Assembly: GCF_002214185.1 (NCBI RefSeq)
Contig: NZ_CP022161.1
Span: 10,925,392 to 10,989,391, forward strand
DNA: 64,000 nt
Reading direction: 5' to 3'
From: Streptomyces capitiformicae
Lineage (GTDB): Bacteria > Actinomycetota > Actinomycetes > Streptomycetales > Streptomycetaceae
Shown here: positions 31,676 through 43,374 of the stretch, one piece after another
Layout: each line of letters begins with the position of its first letter
Position numbering within the stretch: the first letter of the stretch is position 1
The notes under the pieces: model-generated
The model's database searches: none
The model's input: only the letters and a program-made list of their open reading frames with translations
Told to the model about the DNA's origin: nothing
Translations under genes and position numbers: made by a program

Positions 31676-31820
31676 CTCATCTCCACCAGCACCGACGGCA
31701 CGAACTTCACCCAGGTCGCCTCCGGCACCTGGGCCGACAACCAGACCCTCAAGGTGGTCGAATGGCCCGCCCGGAACGTCGGCTTCGTGCGGCTCCAGGC
31801 GAAAGCGGCCACCGGCGGCT
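31676..31820 (+). CDS. F5/8 type C (CBM32-like) domain fragment
   Basis: Frame reads LISTSTDGTNFTQVASGTW...QTLKVVEWPARNVGFVRLQAKAATGG, the late strands of a discoidin-type galactose-binding domain of a secreted glycosidase. Its last 83 bases (31738-31820) are identical to 59664-59746, where the same domain continues into a ricin lectin. The two pieces therefore join into one protein. Confidence 0.75.
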
Positions 31821-32315
31821 TCCCGGCCCAACACCGAATGGCTGACCGGCAGCGGCCTCACCCTCGAAGACGGGCTGGTCTGCGACGAGTTCTGCGCCGC
31901 CGCACCCGGTGTCTACGGCGCAGGTGACGTGGCCCGCTGGCACAACCCGCTCTTCGACACGTCGATGCGGATCGAGCACCGCACGAACGCCGCCGAGCAG
32001 GGCATGGCCGCCGCCCGCAACCTCCTGGGCGCCCAGCGGCCGTTCGCACCCGTCCCCTACTTCTGGTCCGACCAGTACGACCTGAAGATCCGCGCCTACG
32101 GCTACCTGCGCGGCCACGACGAGATGCGGATCGCCGAAGGAAGCCTTAAAGAACGCAAGTTCACCGCCATCTACCGCACCGGCGACCGCCTCACCGGCGT
32201 CCTGTCCATCGGCATGCCACCCAAGAGCACCCTGGCCTGGCGGCAATCCATCGCCCTGCGCGCCCGCTGGCAGGACGCCATCGGCACAACCCGATCTGCC
32301 GAACCGGCTCTATAG
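31821..32315 (+). CDS. FAD-dependent ferredoxin/rubredoxin reductase, C-terminal part
   Basis: In frame from RPNTEWLTGSGLTLEDGLVCDEF; FAD-binding motif PGVYGAGDVARW (GxxGDxA) at about residue 35, then a Reductase_C domain (PFAPVPYFWSDQYDLKIRAYGYL). Stop TAG 32313-32315. The family passes NADH electrons to a ferredoxin for a P450 or dioxygenase. About 230 N-terminal residues are missing. Confidence 0.85.
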   Translation, partial: SRPNTEWLTGSGLTLEDGLVCDEFCAAAPGVYGAGDVARWHNPLFDTSMRIEHRTNAAEQGMAAARNLLGAQRPFAPVPYFWSDQYDLKIRAYGYLRGHDEMRIAEGSLKERKFTAIYRTGDRLTGVLSIGMPPKSTLAWRQSIALRARWQDAIGTTRSAEPAL

Positions 32316-32715
32316 AAGCCGACGGGGCGAAGGGCTCGTCACCGAGTCGATGAGCAGCAGAGTTTTATGCGCGTCGTCGATTTCACCACCGCTCGGCAGG
32401 CGTACTACCAGCCGGGCATCGCAGGTGCGTTCCTGGCCGGCTGTCACCAGCCTCACCAGGCCCCGGACGCACTGCGCCTCGGCCAGGATTACCTGGCGCT
32501 CAATATCAACGGCAGCAGCGCAGTTCGACGATCCCGATTCGGTGCAGATCTGCACATTCGGCTGGGGTGCCGCGGCCATGCACACCGCCGCGCCGGACAG
32601 CGGACATCTGCCATGGGTTCGGCGAATGGGGGAGTGGTTCGTGCTGCGCCAGCGCCTCGACGGCGCCTGGGCACCGTCGCCGTTCCTGGTGCCCGAACCC
32701 GAAACGCTCGGCGTA
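32316..32715. other. Unassigned fragments, no recognised gene
   Basis: Two pieces seem joined near 32520. On the minus strand an open frame (ILAEAQCVRGLVRLVTAGQE...) ends at a TAG shared with the FAD-reductase stop. On the plus strand 32520-32700 reads DPDSVQICTFGWGAAAMHTAAPDSG and WFVLRQRLDGAWAPSPFLVPEPE. I do not recognise either; the second has the feel of a small NTF2-like or hydroxylase protein end but this is a guess. Confidence 0.2.
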
Positions 32716-32719
32716 GGCG

Positions 32720-33175
32720 TCCAGCCGTATCTCGCGGCGCAAGCGGGGCCTGGCCGTGGACGTCCTCGGCCTGGTCATCGCGGTCGTCGTCCTCGCGGCG
32801 AACACCCACGACAACGCCGCGGGCATCCTCCTGCTGGACCAGGTCGCCGAGCACGCCGGCGGCACCGTCCGCAAAGCCCTGGTCGACCAGGGCTTCAAGA
32901 ACCAGGTCGTCCTGCACGGCGCCGGCCTGGGGATCGACGTCGAGATCGTCGCACGCAACCCGCAGGACAAGGGGTTCGTGCCGCAGCCGAAGCGGTGGAG
33001 GGCCGAGCAGACCTACGGGATCCTGATACTGCACCGGCGTCTGGTCCGCGACTACGAGCACCGCCCCTCCTCCTCCGCCTCCCGCGTCTACTGGGCGATG
33101 ACCCACGTCATGACCCGACGCCTCACCGGCGCGAACGCCCCCACCTGGCGCGAAGAACCGGCGGCGGCAGCGTGA
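32720..33175 (+). CDS. IS5-family transposase, C-terminal half
   Basis: Reads RRKRGLAVDVLGLVIAVVVLAANTHDNAAG (DDE fold, second strand set), catalytic Asp in VDQGFKNQV, then PKRWRAEQTYGILILHRRLVRDYEHRPSSSASRVYWAM with the Glu of the family signature. N-terminal half absent. Stop TGA at 33173-33175 overlaps the GTG start of the next gene. Confidence 0.85.
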   Translation, partial: SSRISRRKRGLAVDVLGLVIAVVVLAANTHDNAAGILLLDQVAEHAGGTVRKALVDQGFKNQVVLHGAGLGIDVEIVARNPQDKGFVPQPKRWRAEQTYGILILHRRLVRDYEHRPSSSASRVYWAMTHVMTRRLTGANAPTWREEPAAAA

Positions 33176-33570
33176 ACATCCAGCCCCTGCTCGATGCCCT
33201 GGACCTCCAGGCAGACGCCGCCCGGGCCCTGGCCGACGACCTCCGCGCACAGATCGACGGCCTGCAGACCCGGTTGCGGGAGGCCGAGACGCACCTGGAA
33301 CACCTCGCGATCACACGCAAGACCGTCACCGGCCTCGCCGACCGGCTCCCCGCATCCCCGCCAGAGCTGCCCGAGCACCCGGACTACCCCCGCATCCTCG
33401 CCGTCCTCCACCACGCGACCGGGCCGCTGCGGGCCAAGGACGTCTGCGAAGCCCTCGGCCACGAACTGCTGCCGAAGAACGTCGAAGGCACCCGCGCCAA
33501 GCTGAAACGCCTGGTCAAACTCGGGATCCTCTCCGAGGCCGACACCGGCAACTTCGCCCGGAAGCAATAG
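33172..33570 (+). CDS. IS-associated coiled-coil/winged-helix protein
   Basis: 132 residues. GTG 33172 overlaps the transposase stop (GTGA), so translation is coupled. The first 60 residues are a heptad-rich coiled coil (LLDALDLQADAARALADDL, GLQTRLREAETHLEHLAI). Residues 75-125 look like a winged helix (DYPRILAVLHHATGPLRAKDVCEALGHELLPKN, AKLKRLVKLGILSEAD). Such a protein could dimerise and bind DNA as a regulator or helper of the transposase. I do not know a described function; the intact frame argues for selection. Confidence 0.7.
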   Translation: MNIQPLLDALDLQADAARALADDLRAQIDGLQTRLREAETHLEHLAITRKTVTGLADRLPASPPELPEHPDYPRILAVLHHATGPLRAKDVCEALGHELLPKNVEGTRAKLKRLVKLGILSEADTGNFARKQ

Positions 33571-33641
33571 CCGACGGAATCCCCACCAGCGACCTTGCTC
33601 CAACCTCAGCCGGAAACGGACATCGCCTTACGAACCGTCCA

Positions 33642-34532
33642 CTACTGCCCGTCGGCGGCGACGTCCCAGTGCTCGATGATCTTTCCGTCGACCACGCGGA
33701 AGAGGTCCGCGACGACGTAGTCGGAGCTGAAGACCCACACCAGGTCCCCGTCGGCGAGGGTGTTGCCGAACCGGGTCCCGCCGCCTCCGGTACTGCTGGG
33801 CGAGGGGGCGCCCTGCGTGTTCTGCTGGAAGAACTGCTTCAGCGGAGCCGTTCCGTTCGGGACGGCCGGGTTGTGCTGGTAGTACCGCGGATCCCAGCTC
33901 TTGTCGATCACGGTCGCGTCACCGTCGGAGAGCTTGCGGTACGCCTCGACCGCGAACTTCCGGTTCTTCTCCTCCTGTTCCTCGGACAGGCTCGGTTCCC
34001 CGTTCGGGTACCGGTACACGTCGCTGAACAGCGAGTTCCCGCTGGCCGTCTTCGCCGGCACGGTCTGCGTGATGCCCCAGTGCTCGACCAGCTTGCCGTT
34101 GTCGACCCGGAACAGGTCGGCCTTGGCCTGGCCGGTCTCCTCGTTCTCCGGGGTGGCCGACGCGTGCCAGTGCACGGCCACCAGGTCACCGTCGGCGGCC
34201 ACGTGCTTGACGGTCGCCACCGCACCGGGAATCTTCGCCTGGACGTCCTTGAACTGCTTGACCTGCCCGTCGGCTCCGCCGGGCACCGCCTTGTCGTGCT
34301 GCACGTAGTCGGTCGCGACGAGCTCCTTCACGACGTCGGTCTTGTTCTTGTTGAACGCCTCCGAGTACAGGCGCAGAACGAGCTCCTTGTTCTTCTCCTC
34401 GGAGGCTGCCGAGGAGCGGGCCGCGGCGGACGTCGTCGACGGGGTGGCCGGGTCGGTGTCGGACGCGCTGCTGCAGGCGGTCGCGAAGCAGGCCACGGCA
34501 GCGAGCCAGGGCAGAGTCTTGCGGTATCTCAC
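33642..34532 (-). CDS. Lipoprotein with two SnoaL/NTF2-like domains
   Basis: GTG 34532 preceded by AAGGAGA at 9 bases. Signal peptide RYRKTLPWLAAVACFATAC with lipobox ATAC (Cys about residue 20), then a Ser/Thr/Ala linker. Two tandem SnoaL-like alpha+beta cones: EEKNKELVLRLYSEAFN...DLFRVDNGKLVEHWGI and EEKNRKFAVEAYRKLSDG...DLFRVVDGKIIEHWDV. Membrane-anchored outside the cell; ligand unknown. Ends TAG 33642. The last 85 bases recur at 49004-49088, so a close paralogue exists. Confidence 0.8.
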   Translation of the reverse strand: MRYRKTLPWLAAVACFATACSSASDTDPATPSTTSAAARSSAASEEKNKELVLRLYSEAFNKNKTDVVKELVATDYVQHDKAVPGGADGQVKQFKDVQAKIPGAVATVKHVAADGDLVAVHWHASATPENEETGQAKADLFRVDNGKLVEHWGITQTVPAKTASGNSLFSDVYRYPNGEPSLSEEQEEKNRKFAVEAYRKLSDGDATVIDKSWDPRYYQHNPAVPNGTAPLKQFFQQNTQGAPSPSSTGGGGTRFGNTLADGDLVWVFSSDYVVADLFRVVDGKIIEHWDVAADGQ

Positions 34533-34551
34533 TTCAGTCTCCTTCTCCAGG

Positions 34552-35063
34552 GCGTCCAGCGGAAGTTCGGTCCGCATGTGGTTCGCCACCTGCCAGCCGA
34601 CGATCATCCTCGAGTACACGTCCAGGACGAACGCCACGTACGCCCAGCCCGACCAGGTGCGGACATACGTCATGTCCGCCACCCACAACTGGTCCGGGCG
34701 CGAGGCGGTGAGATCGCGGTCGACGAGGTCCGGCGGGCGGGGCGCCGACGGCTCCGGCATGGTGGTGCGGCGCCGCTGCCCGCGGATGACGCCCTCGATG
34801 CCCAGCTCGCGCATCAGCCGCTCGATCGTGCACCGGGCCGCCTCGATGCCCTTGCGTCGCAGGGCCCGGGTGATCCGCCGGGCCCCGTAGGTGGCCCCGG
34901 ACTCGGCGTGGATCTCCTCGATCAGCGGCATGAGCTGCTCGTCGCGGAGCCGGCGGGAGGACTTCGGCCGCTTCTTGCGGGCGAAGTACGTCGACGGCGA
35001 CAGGTCCAGCACCCGGCAGACGGGATCGACCCCGAGGCCGCGTTCGCGCAGGTGGTCGATCAC
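34552..35063 (-). CDS. IS3-family transposase OrfB, N-terminal part
   Basis: Starts with [34 protein letters not shown]_21 region [30 protein letters not shown]; first catalytic Asp in [26 protein letters not shown]. It is cut at about LDALE, before the second Asp and Glu, where the lipoprotein RBS region begins in the same frame by chance. Non-functional as it stands. Confidence 0.88.
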
Positions 35064-35371
35064 TTGCTCGGCCTCGTCCGGGGACGGTCGATCCCCTGGG
35101 CAAAAAACACGCTGGCCGCTTTCAGGATTTCGTTCGCCCGCTTCAACTCCGCGTTCTCTTTGCGGAGCTGCTTCAGCTCGTCACGTTCGGCGGTGGTCAG
35201 CCGGTCGTCGCGCTCGCCGGTGTCGGCCTCGGCCTGGCGCACCCACTGCCGCAGGGCTTCTTTGTGGATGCCGAGGTCCCGGGCGACATGCGCGACCGGG
35301 CGGCCGGTGGTGCGGACCTCGCGGACGGCCCGCTCGCGGAGCTCGTCCGGGTACTTACGTGGTGCCGGCAC
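35060..35371 (-). CDS. IS3-family transposase OrfA
   Basis: 103 residues from ATG 35371 with GAAGGAGAA upstream. [20 protein letters not shown]...[21 protein letters not shown] and zipper [19 protein letters not shown]. Ends overlapping orfB by 4 bases; a TTTTTTG run (about 35101-35107, complementary AAAAAAC) near the end may serve frameshifting. Confidence 0.9.
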   Translation of the reverse strand: MPAPRKYPDELRERAVREVRTTGRPVAHVARDLGIHKEALRQWVRQAEADTGERDDRLTTAERDELKQLRKENAELKRANEILKAASVFFAQGIDRPRTRPSK

Positions 35372-35439
35372 GGCTCGTGGTTCTCCTTCGGGCCAGGATC
35401 ATAAGCCTGGCTTCAGGGACTCCACGAAACTGGGGTCAG

Positions 35440-36335
35440 CTCACATGTCACGGGTTGGACGACATCCACATCGGTCAACTCGGCACCGGAGCGGACGATG
35501 TCGGTCAGCGACCAGTCCACGAACGGATCAAGCGCGTCCTCACACGCCTGCATGGAGGCGGCGAACACGGGCGAGGCATCCATCAACTCCCGCCCCATAC
35601 CGGCCCATTGAGCCCCCTGCCCCGGGAACACGAACACCACGCCACCACCCACAGGTGCGACTCGCCCCTGCACCACGGACGCCGGCATCGCATCACCGCT
35701 CGCAGCCAACCCCTCAAGGCCGGCGGTCAGTTCCTTGCGCCCCTCGCCCAGGACGACGGCCCGCTGCTCGAAGGCCGTACGAGTCGCCGCCAGCGACCAC
35801 GCCACATCCACCGGCCGTACGTCATCCCCGGCCGACTCCACGAACGAGGCCAACCGCCCGGCCTGCGCGGCCAGCCCGTCCGCACCGCGCCCGGACACCA
35901 TCCACGGCACCACACCACCCTCGGCGAACACCGAAGCAGCAGCCGCACCGTCGCCACCGGCCCCAGCCTCCGCCTCGGGCACATCCGCCCCACGCGGCGC
36001 CTCCTCCAGCACCACGTGCGCGTTGGTCCCACTGATCCCGAACGACGACACACCCGCACGGCGCGGACGCCCCTCGGCCTGTGGCCACTCCACAGGTTCG
36101 GTCAGCAGGGACACCGCACCCGACGACCAGTCCACATGAGGGGTCGGCTCGTCGACGTTGAGGGTCTGCGGCAGCACACTGTGGCGCATGGCCATGACCA
36201 TCTTGATGACCCCGGCGACCCCGGCGGCAGCCTGCGTGTGCCCGATGTTCGACTTCAACGAGCCCAGCCACAACGGCTGTTCCGCGTCCCTGTCCTGCCC
36301 GTAGGTGGCGAGCAGTGCCTGTGCCTCGATGGGGT
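35440..36335 (-). CDS. Type I PKS fragment: KS C-terminus, linker, AT start
   Basis: Minus strand, in frame from [14 protein letters not shown] second His in [21 protein letters not shown] ends [22 protein letters not shown] linker; AT begins [26 protein letters not shown] and breaks after about 45 residues. Its first 83 bases (36253-36335) recur at 45294-45376 on the plus strand, and the AT end shares a word with the module at 45294-46065. Two paralogous modules. Confidence 0.87.
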
Positions 36336-37201
<866 letters not shown>

Positions 37202-38066
37202 GTCTCGTGCCGCGCCACCACGTCATCCAGGGCCACCTGCAACGCATCGGCGTCCACCGCCTCGGCCAGCCGCAGCACCACCGGGATGTTGTAGGAAGCC
37301 CGCTCGGTCTCCTCCATCCGGTTGAGGAACCAGAGCCGGGCCTGTGCGTTCGAGAGCGGAATGCGCGCCGGGCGGGGCTCGGTGCGCACCAGCGGCGGGA
37401 GTGCGGTGGCGGGCAGGGCCCCGCCCAGCCGCTCGGCCAACGCGGCCACCGTCGGCGCCTCGAAGACGTCCCGGACACCGACCCCCTCCCCCAACTCGGC
37501 CCGAACCGCCCCGACCAGCCGCATCGCCAGCAGCGAATGACCACCGAGGTCGAAGAAGCTCTCGTCGATGCCCGGCTCATGCTCGGCGCCCAGCACCTCG
37601 GCGAAGATCCGGCACAGGGCCTCTTCGCGGGGCGTGCGCGGAGCCCTGGCGGTGGCGGTGGTGTAGGTGTCGGGCGCGGGCAGGGCACGCCGGTCGAGCT
37701 TGCCGTTGGGGGTGAGCGGGAGGGTGTCGAGCACTACCAGCGCGGAGGGGACGAGGTACACGGGCAGGTGGGCGGCGGCGTACGCCCGCAGCTCGGCCGG
37801 ATCGAGGCCCGCACCTGTGCCGGTCCCGGTCCCCGCGTCGTCGCTGGGGACGAGGTAGGCGACCAGGCGCTGGTCGCCGGGGTTGTCCTCGCGCAGCAGC
37901 ACCGCGGCCTGCGCGATATCCGGGCGACGGGTGAAGTGCGCCTCGACCTCGGCGGGCTCGATACGGAAACCGCGCAGCTTGATCTGGTCGTCGGTACGGC
38001 CCAGGAACTCCAGCCGCCCCTCACCCCGCTCGTCGTACTGCCAGCGGCCCAGATCACCCGTGCGGT
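37202..38066 (-). CDS. NRPS fragment: A domain C-terminus, PCP, C domain start
   Basis: Reads from the A-domain core (YRTGDLGRW, core A7) through [18 protein letters not shown] (A8) and NGKLDRRALP (A10 Lys), a PCP with Ser in FFDLGGHSLLAMRLV, to a C-domain start (PLSNAQARLWFLNRM). Its first 84 bases equal 47518-47601, the end of another A-domain piece, so the A domain at 46837 may belong to this or a sister module. Predicts peptide-bond formation after this module. Confidence 0.9.
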
Positions 38067-39661
<1,595 letters not shown>

Positions 39662-39674
<13 letters not shown>

Positions 39675-39744
39675 CAAACAGCCAGCACAACCAACCCGAG
39701 CAGCAGGCCGCCCACGACACCGCGGGCGGCCTGCTGCTCGACTC
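39662..39744 (+). repeat. 83-base word shared with 48350-48432, holding a terminator
   Basis: Identical in both places: the end of the SGNH gene and its terminator. Elsewhere the flanks differ (PKS AT before 48350), so one copy is a fragment-end duplicate. Confidence 0.95.
39697..39740 (+). terminator. Strong rho-independent-type hairpin
   Basis: CGAGCAGCAGGCCGCCC (39697-39713) pairs with GGGCGGCCTGCTGCTCG (39724-39740), a 17-bp stem with a 10-nt loop, 23 bases after the SGNH hydrolase stop. Second copy at 48385-48428. Confidence 0.9.
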
Positions 39745-40411
39745 CGAGGGCCTCCTTGCCGGTGGCGTCGATGGTGTCGAGTGCGGTCCGCGCGGTGCGG
39801 CGGTCGGTGTCGAAGACGAACCGGGCGAGACCGGTCTGCACGGAGATCACGGACATGTGGTGGGCGACCACGTCGTGCAGTTCGCGGGCGATCCGGCCGC
39901 GTTCCTCGGCCACCGCACGCCGGGCCCGCTCGGCCTGCTCCCGGCGCAGCTGCCGGGTCAGCTCGGCCGAGCGGCGGGCGAGCACCCCGAACCGCCACAG
40001 CACCGCCGGGTAGACCACGGCCTGCCCCAGGACGGATGGCCAGGAGTCGGTGTGGGTCACCGCGCCCGCGTAGATCCAGACCCCGCCCATCAGGGCCGCG
40101 CACGGCACGGAGATCGACACAGGGCGCAGGGAGGCGACGGTGTAGACGGCGAGCATGGGGCCGAAGCTGCACACCACGGGCCAGTAGCCCGCGGTGATGT
40201 ACACCAGCCAGGTCGCGTGCACGAGCAAGCAGACCACGACAGAGGCCCGGACGCGCAGCACGAGCGGCAGGTGGACCAGGACCACCAGCGCATAGGCGGT
40301 CGTATCGAGTGGGTGCTGCCCCTGGCGCGCGGCCTCCGGTCCCAGCAACACGGCCACACTGGTCAGCGCCGCAGCCAGCAGCACGTCGACTGCGAGGGGG
40401 CGGATCCGCAT
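39745..40411 (-). CDS. Two-component sensor histidine kinase (HisKA_3), C-terminus cut
   Basis: ATG 40411 (RIRPLAVDVLLAAALTS). Four or five transmembrane helices in the first 150 residues, a helical linker, then the dimerisation/phosphoacceptor motif EERGRIARELHDVVAHHMSVISVQTG with the His. The ATPase domain is cut at KEAL. NarL/DesK-type kinase, phosphorylating a LuxR-type regulator such as those at 61906 or 53984; signal unknown. Confidence 0.88.
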
Positions 40412-40560
40412 CGCAGCAGGGTAAGGCCGGTTCCGGCAGATGGGCGTCAAACTCCTGCGGTACCACGGAAGTTGCAGCAACCGCGCGGCTACCGCGCTGG
40501 TCTGCACAGGAGTTCAACCCCGTGTGCGACGCGGGTCGTACGCGGCGGACCGTACGTTCT
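40412..40560. other. Short unassigned stretch
   Basis: Upstream region of the histidine kinase and a fragment boundary near 40500-40560. I see no gene or clear promoter in it. Confidence 0.4.
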
Positions 40561-40564
40561 GGGA

Positions 40565-41410
40565 ACACAAGGACGACGGCAGGAAGTGCAGCTCGATGCG
40601 GTCCGGGTGATCGGCGAGCCATGCGCGGACCTTGCGGGAGCGGTGCGCGGAGTGGCCGTCCACGACGAGGTGCACCTTGCGGTCGAAGTGGCCTGCGAGC
40701 CGGTCCAGGAAGCGGCACATGACGTCGGCGTCGAAGGTCTCGGTGAACACCATGAAGTGCATGCGGCCCTTGGTGCTGATCGCGGACATCGCGTTGACCG
40801 AGAACCGGTTGCCCGAGCGGCGCACGACAGGGGTGCACCCTTTGGCGCCCCAGGTGCGGCCGGTGACCTGGTCGGAACGGATGCCGACCTGGTCGGCGAA
40901 GAGCACCTCGCCGCCCTCGGCCTTCGCCCTGGCCCGGATCGCCGGCCAGGTCTCCTCCCGCCAGACACGGACCGCTTCCGCGTCCTGCTCGACGGCCCGC
41001 TTGTCCGGACGCTGGAAGGACAGCCCCCAGCGGCGCAGGTACTTGCCCACCCCTTGCTCGGTCAGCCGCACCCGGTACAACTTCGCGATCAGATCCCCGA
41101 CCCCGGCCCGCGTCCACAGCTGCCCTGCCAGCCCCAGGTCACAGGGGCGGTGATCCAGTACGGCCTGCCGGATCGCCTCCTGCTCGACCGCATCGAGAAC
41201 CTGATGCTCACCGACCCGGCGTCCACGCGGCTGAGCCACGAGCGCTTCGCGCCCACCTGCCAGCCACTTCGCCCACCAGTTGTCCACGGCCTTGAGCGAG
41301 ACCTGGAACACCGCCGCGACGTCCTCACGAGTCCGGCCGGCCACCAACGCGGCCACCGCCCGCAGCCGAAGCGGGTGACGGCGCTTGAGCTCACGGATCG
41401 CCTCGATGGT
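40565..41410 (-). CDS. IS630-family transposase, C-terminus cut
   Basis: HTH pair in the N-terminus (RTREDVAAVFQVSLKAVDNWWAKWLAGG), winged region (LTEQGVGKYLRRWGLSFQRP), first DDE Asp in LFADQVGIRSD, second in LVVDGHSAHRS. The third acidic residue (after LPSYSPELNP in the family) is lost: the frame leaves the family at ELHFLPSS. Upstream it runs in frame into MetH by chance. Non-functional here. Confidence 0.85.
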
Positions 41411-42165
41411 GGCGATGCCATCGCCCCGGGACTCCTCCTGACCGGTACAGATCGTGAACGTCAGGGTGTCGATGAGGATGTCCGACTCCAGGATCCCCCA
41501 GTTGCCCGTCAGATCGGCGATCAGCCGTTCGGCGATGGCGACCTTCTTCTCCGGCGTACGGGCCTGACCCTCCTCATCGATGGTCAGCGCGATCAGCGCC
41601 GCCCCGTGTTCCTGGGCGAGACGGGTGACCTTCGCGAACCGGGACTCCGGGCCGTCACCGTCCTCGTAGTTGACCGAGTTGATGACCGCACGCCCACCGA
41701 GCTTCTCCAACCCCGCCTGGATGACCGGCACTTCGGTCGAGTCCAGCACGATCGGCAGCGTGGAGGCGGTGGCGAACCGGCCCGCCAGCTCCGCCATGTC
41801 AGCGACACCGTCACGGCCCACATAGTCCACACACAGGTCGAGCATGTGCGCGCCCTCACGGATCTGGTCCCGGGCCATCTCCACACAGTCGTCCCAGCGG
41901 CCCTCCAGCATCGCCTCACGGAACTTCTTCGACCCGTTGGCGTTCGTACGCTCCCCGATCGCCAAGTACGAAGTGTCCTGACGGAACGGCACCGTCTGAT
42001 AGAGGGAAGCCGCCCCCGGCTCGGGACGTGGCTGGCGAGGTGCGGGCGTGAGGTCCCGGACCCGCTCGACAACCTGCCGCAAATGCTCCGGCGTCGTCCC
42101 GCAGCAACCACCGATGAGGGACAGACCGTACTCGTGGACGAAGTTCTCCTGGGCGTCGGCGAGTC
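41411..42165 (-). CDS. metH: Cobalamin-dependent methionine synthase: Hcy-domain end and pterin domain
   Basis: Starts near FVHEYGLSLIGGCCGTTPEHLRQV, whose Cys pair ligates the zinc of the homocysteine-binding barrel; a proline-rich linker; then the methyltetrahydrofolate (pterin-binding) barrel: YLAIGERTNANGSKKFREA, DLCVDYVGRDG, LPIVLDSTEVPV, NSVNYEDGDG, IDTLTF. Breaks at ELKRRHP where IS630 sequence starts. Makes methionine from homocysteine; the cobalamin domain is missing and the activation-domain end is at 38067. Confidence 0.93.
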
Positions 42166-42229
42166 CCTGGAGGGCCGCACCTCCCAGCCGATCGACTTCA
42201 TCACCACAAACGGCCGTTCCACGGCCTGA
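42166..42229 (+). CDS. Last residues of an unknown gene upstream of AspA-like
   Basis: Frame GESLEGRTSQPIDFITTNGRSTA ends TGA 42227-42229, 18 bases before the next start. Too short to name; if native it is the previous gene of the same operon, for instance a transporter subunit. Confidence 0.35.
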
Positions 42230-42247
42230 GTCAGAAAGAGAAAACCC

Positions 42248-42961
42248 ATGACCCTGACCATCGGCGCGCTGAGGGCTGAGCCCGGCCAGAAGACCCGCGG
42301 GAGCCTGCCCGCCGACCTGGGCACCACGACGGTGGAGGTTCCCCTGATCCTCGTCAATGGCTCCCGCCCGGGCCCGAGGGTCGTGATCACCGGTGGTGTC
42401 CACGGCGGCGAGTTCATCGGCGTCGACGCCACCACCCGCCTGGCCGGGCTGCTGGAACCGGACGAGGTCGCCGGCCAGGTGGTGATCTGCCCCGTGGCCA
42501 ATCCGCCGGCCGTCTACGGGGGCAGGCTCAACATCTCCCCGCTGGACGGCGTCAACATCAACCGCGTCTTCCCCGGCGACAAGGACGGCGGCCCCACCGA
42601 CCGGATGGCGGCCTGGCTGTTCGAGCACCTGATCGACGGCGCCGACGCCTACGTGGACCTGCACAGCGGCGGCATCGACCAGCATCTGCTCGACTTCGTC
42701 GGCTACCGCCTGACCGGCGACGACGCTCTGGACGCGAAGAACAGGGCGATGGCCCACGCGGTCGGATACGAGCTGGTCATCTTCGGCACCAGCGCCGACG
42801 GCGGCAACAGCCACGCCGCGGCGAACCGGCAGGGTGTCCCCGCGATCCTCGTCGAGACCGGCCAACTCGGCGACCGCGACCCCGCCACCGTGCGCAGGCT
42901 GCTCGACGCCCTGTACCGTCTCCTGCACCACCTCGGTGCCATCGAGGCGTCCCCCACCGAG
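42248..42961 (+). CDS. Succinylglutamate desuccinylase/aspartoacylase-family hydrolase
   Basis: ATG 42248 after AGAAAGAGAAAA. M14-like zinc amidohydrolase: first zinc ligands in GGVHGGEFIG (HxxE), third His in YVDLHSGG; substrate Arg region NRVFPGDKDGGP; catalytic Glu in AILVETGQLG. 238 residues, the C-terminal beta-domain is cut at ASPTE. Removes an acyl group from an N-acyl amino acid or ectoine-like substrate; substrate uncertain. Sits downstream of an unknown gene end. Confidence 0.85.
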
Positions 42962-43072
42962 ACCGTGTGCCATGACCACCACGGGGCGCCGACCCCCGCC
43001 CTCGGGCAGGTACAGCCAGGCGTGACACTCGTCCGGCCCCGAAGGAAACGTCACATTCAATCGGTCGGTCAT
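42962..43072 (-). CDS. Alpha/beta hydrolase, N-terminal 37 residues
   Basis: ATG 43072: TDRLNVTFPSGPDECHAWLYLPEG then RRPVVVMAHG, the first strands and oxyanion loop (MAHG) of a dienelactone-hydrolase/FrsA-like enzyme. Cut where the AspA-like fragment ends. A clear palindromic operator lies 57-82 bases upstream. Confidence 0.65.
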
Positions 43073-43128
43073 CGGACCTCCGTAACACGGCTCGCATCGT
43101 TGGGCTCGCGGATACTTGGAACTGCTTC

Positions 43129-43154
43129 CAATGTTGGAAGTTAATCCAACATTG
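43129..43154. promoter_or_regulatory. Operator palindrome upstream of the hydrolase
   Basis: CAATGTTGG (43129-43137) and CCAACATTG (43146-43154) are perfect 9-bp inverted repeats with an 8-base AT-rich spacer (AAGTTAAT). The AT content is unusual for this DNA. Typical of a TetR- or MarR-family binding site overlapping a promoter. Confidence 0.7.
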
Positions 43155-43374
43155 CGGGGCTGTAAAGCAAACCGACGGCAACGAACCCGTCACGTCTCCG
43201 CTGGGTTCTGAGCCACGCCCTACTTCAGCGCCGCACCGGGCGAAGAACGGCCGACGGTTCGAGTGCGCGGGGTGTGTCCGACAGGTGATCGCTCGGGGCC
43301 AGGCCGAGCTGTGCCCTTTGACGTGCCGAGGGGGCGGCGCAAGCTTGCCCCCTATTGGGGGCGGACGAGGATTT
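43155..43374. other. Non-coding stretch, nothing recognised
   Basis: No gene with family character. A GGGGGC...GCCCCC stem (about 43330-43358) is the only structure. A fragment boundary probably lies inside. Confidence 0.4.

Larger units (their letters stand above)
32716..33640 (+). mobile_element. IS5-type element remnant with accessory gene
   Basis: Holds the C-terminal half of a transposase and a translationally coupled second gene. The left part of the element is cut away. The right end lies between 33571 and 33641, where a lipoprotein fragment begins; no inverted repeat can be checked. Confidence 0.6.
34552..35436 (-). mobile_element. IS3-family element D, truncated
   Basis: Complete orfA and the first half of orfB. 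The outer end lies near 35436 (TGACCCCAGTTTCGTGGA read on the minus strand). The other end is missing at 34552. Flanked by a lipoprotein and a PKS piece. Confidence 0.8.

Noticed and set aside
33642..35063. Transposase-lipoprotein fusion
   Set aside because: The lipoprotein has its own RBS and lipobox signal; the IS3 orfB just reads into it from a truncated end.
40565..42165. MetH fused in frame to an IS630 transposase
   Set aside because: The frame match is by chance: MetH lacks its cobalamin domain and the transposase lacks its end; both are truncated.
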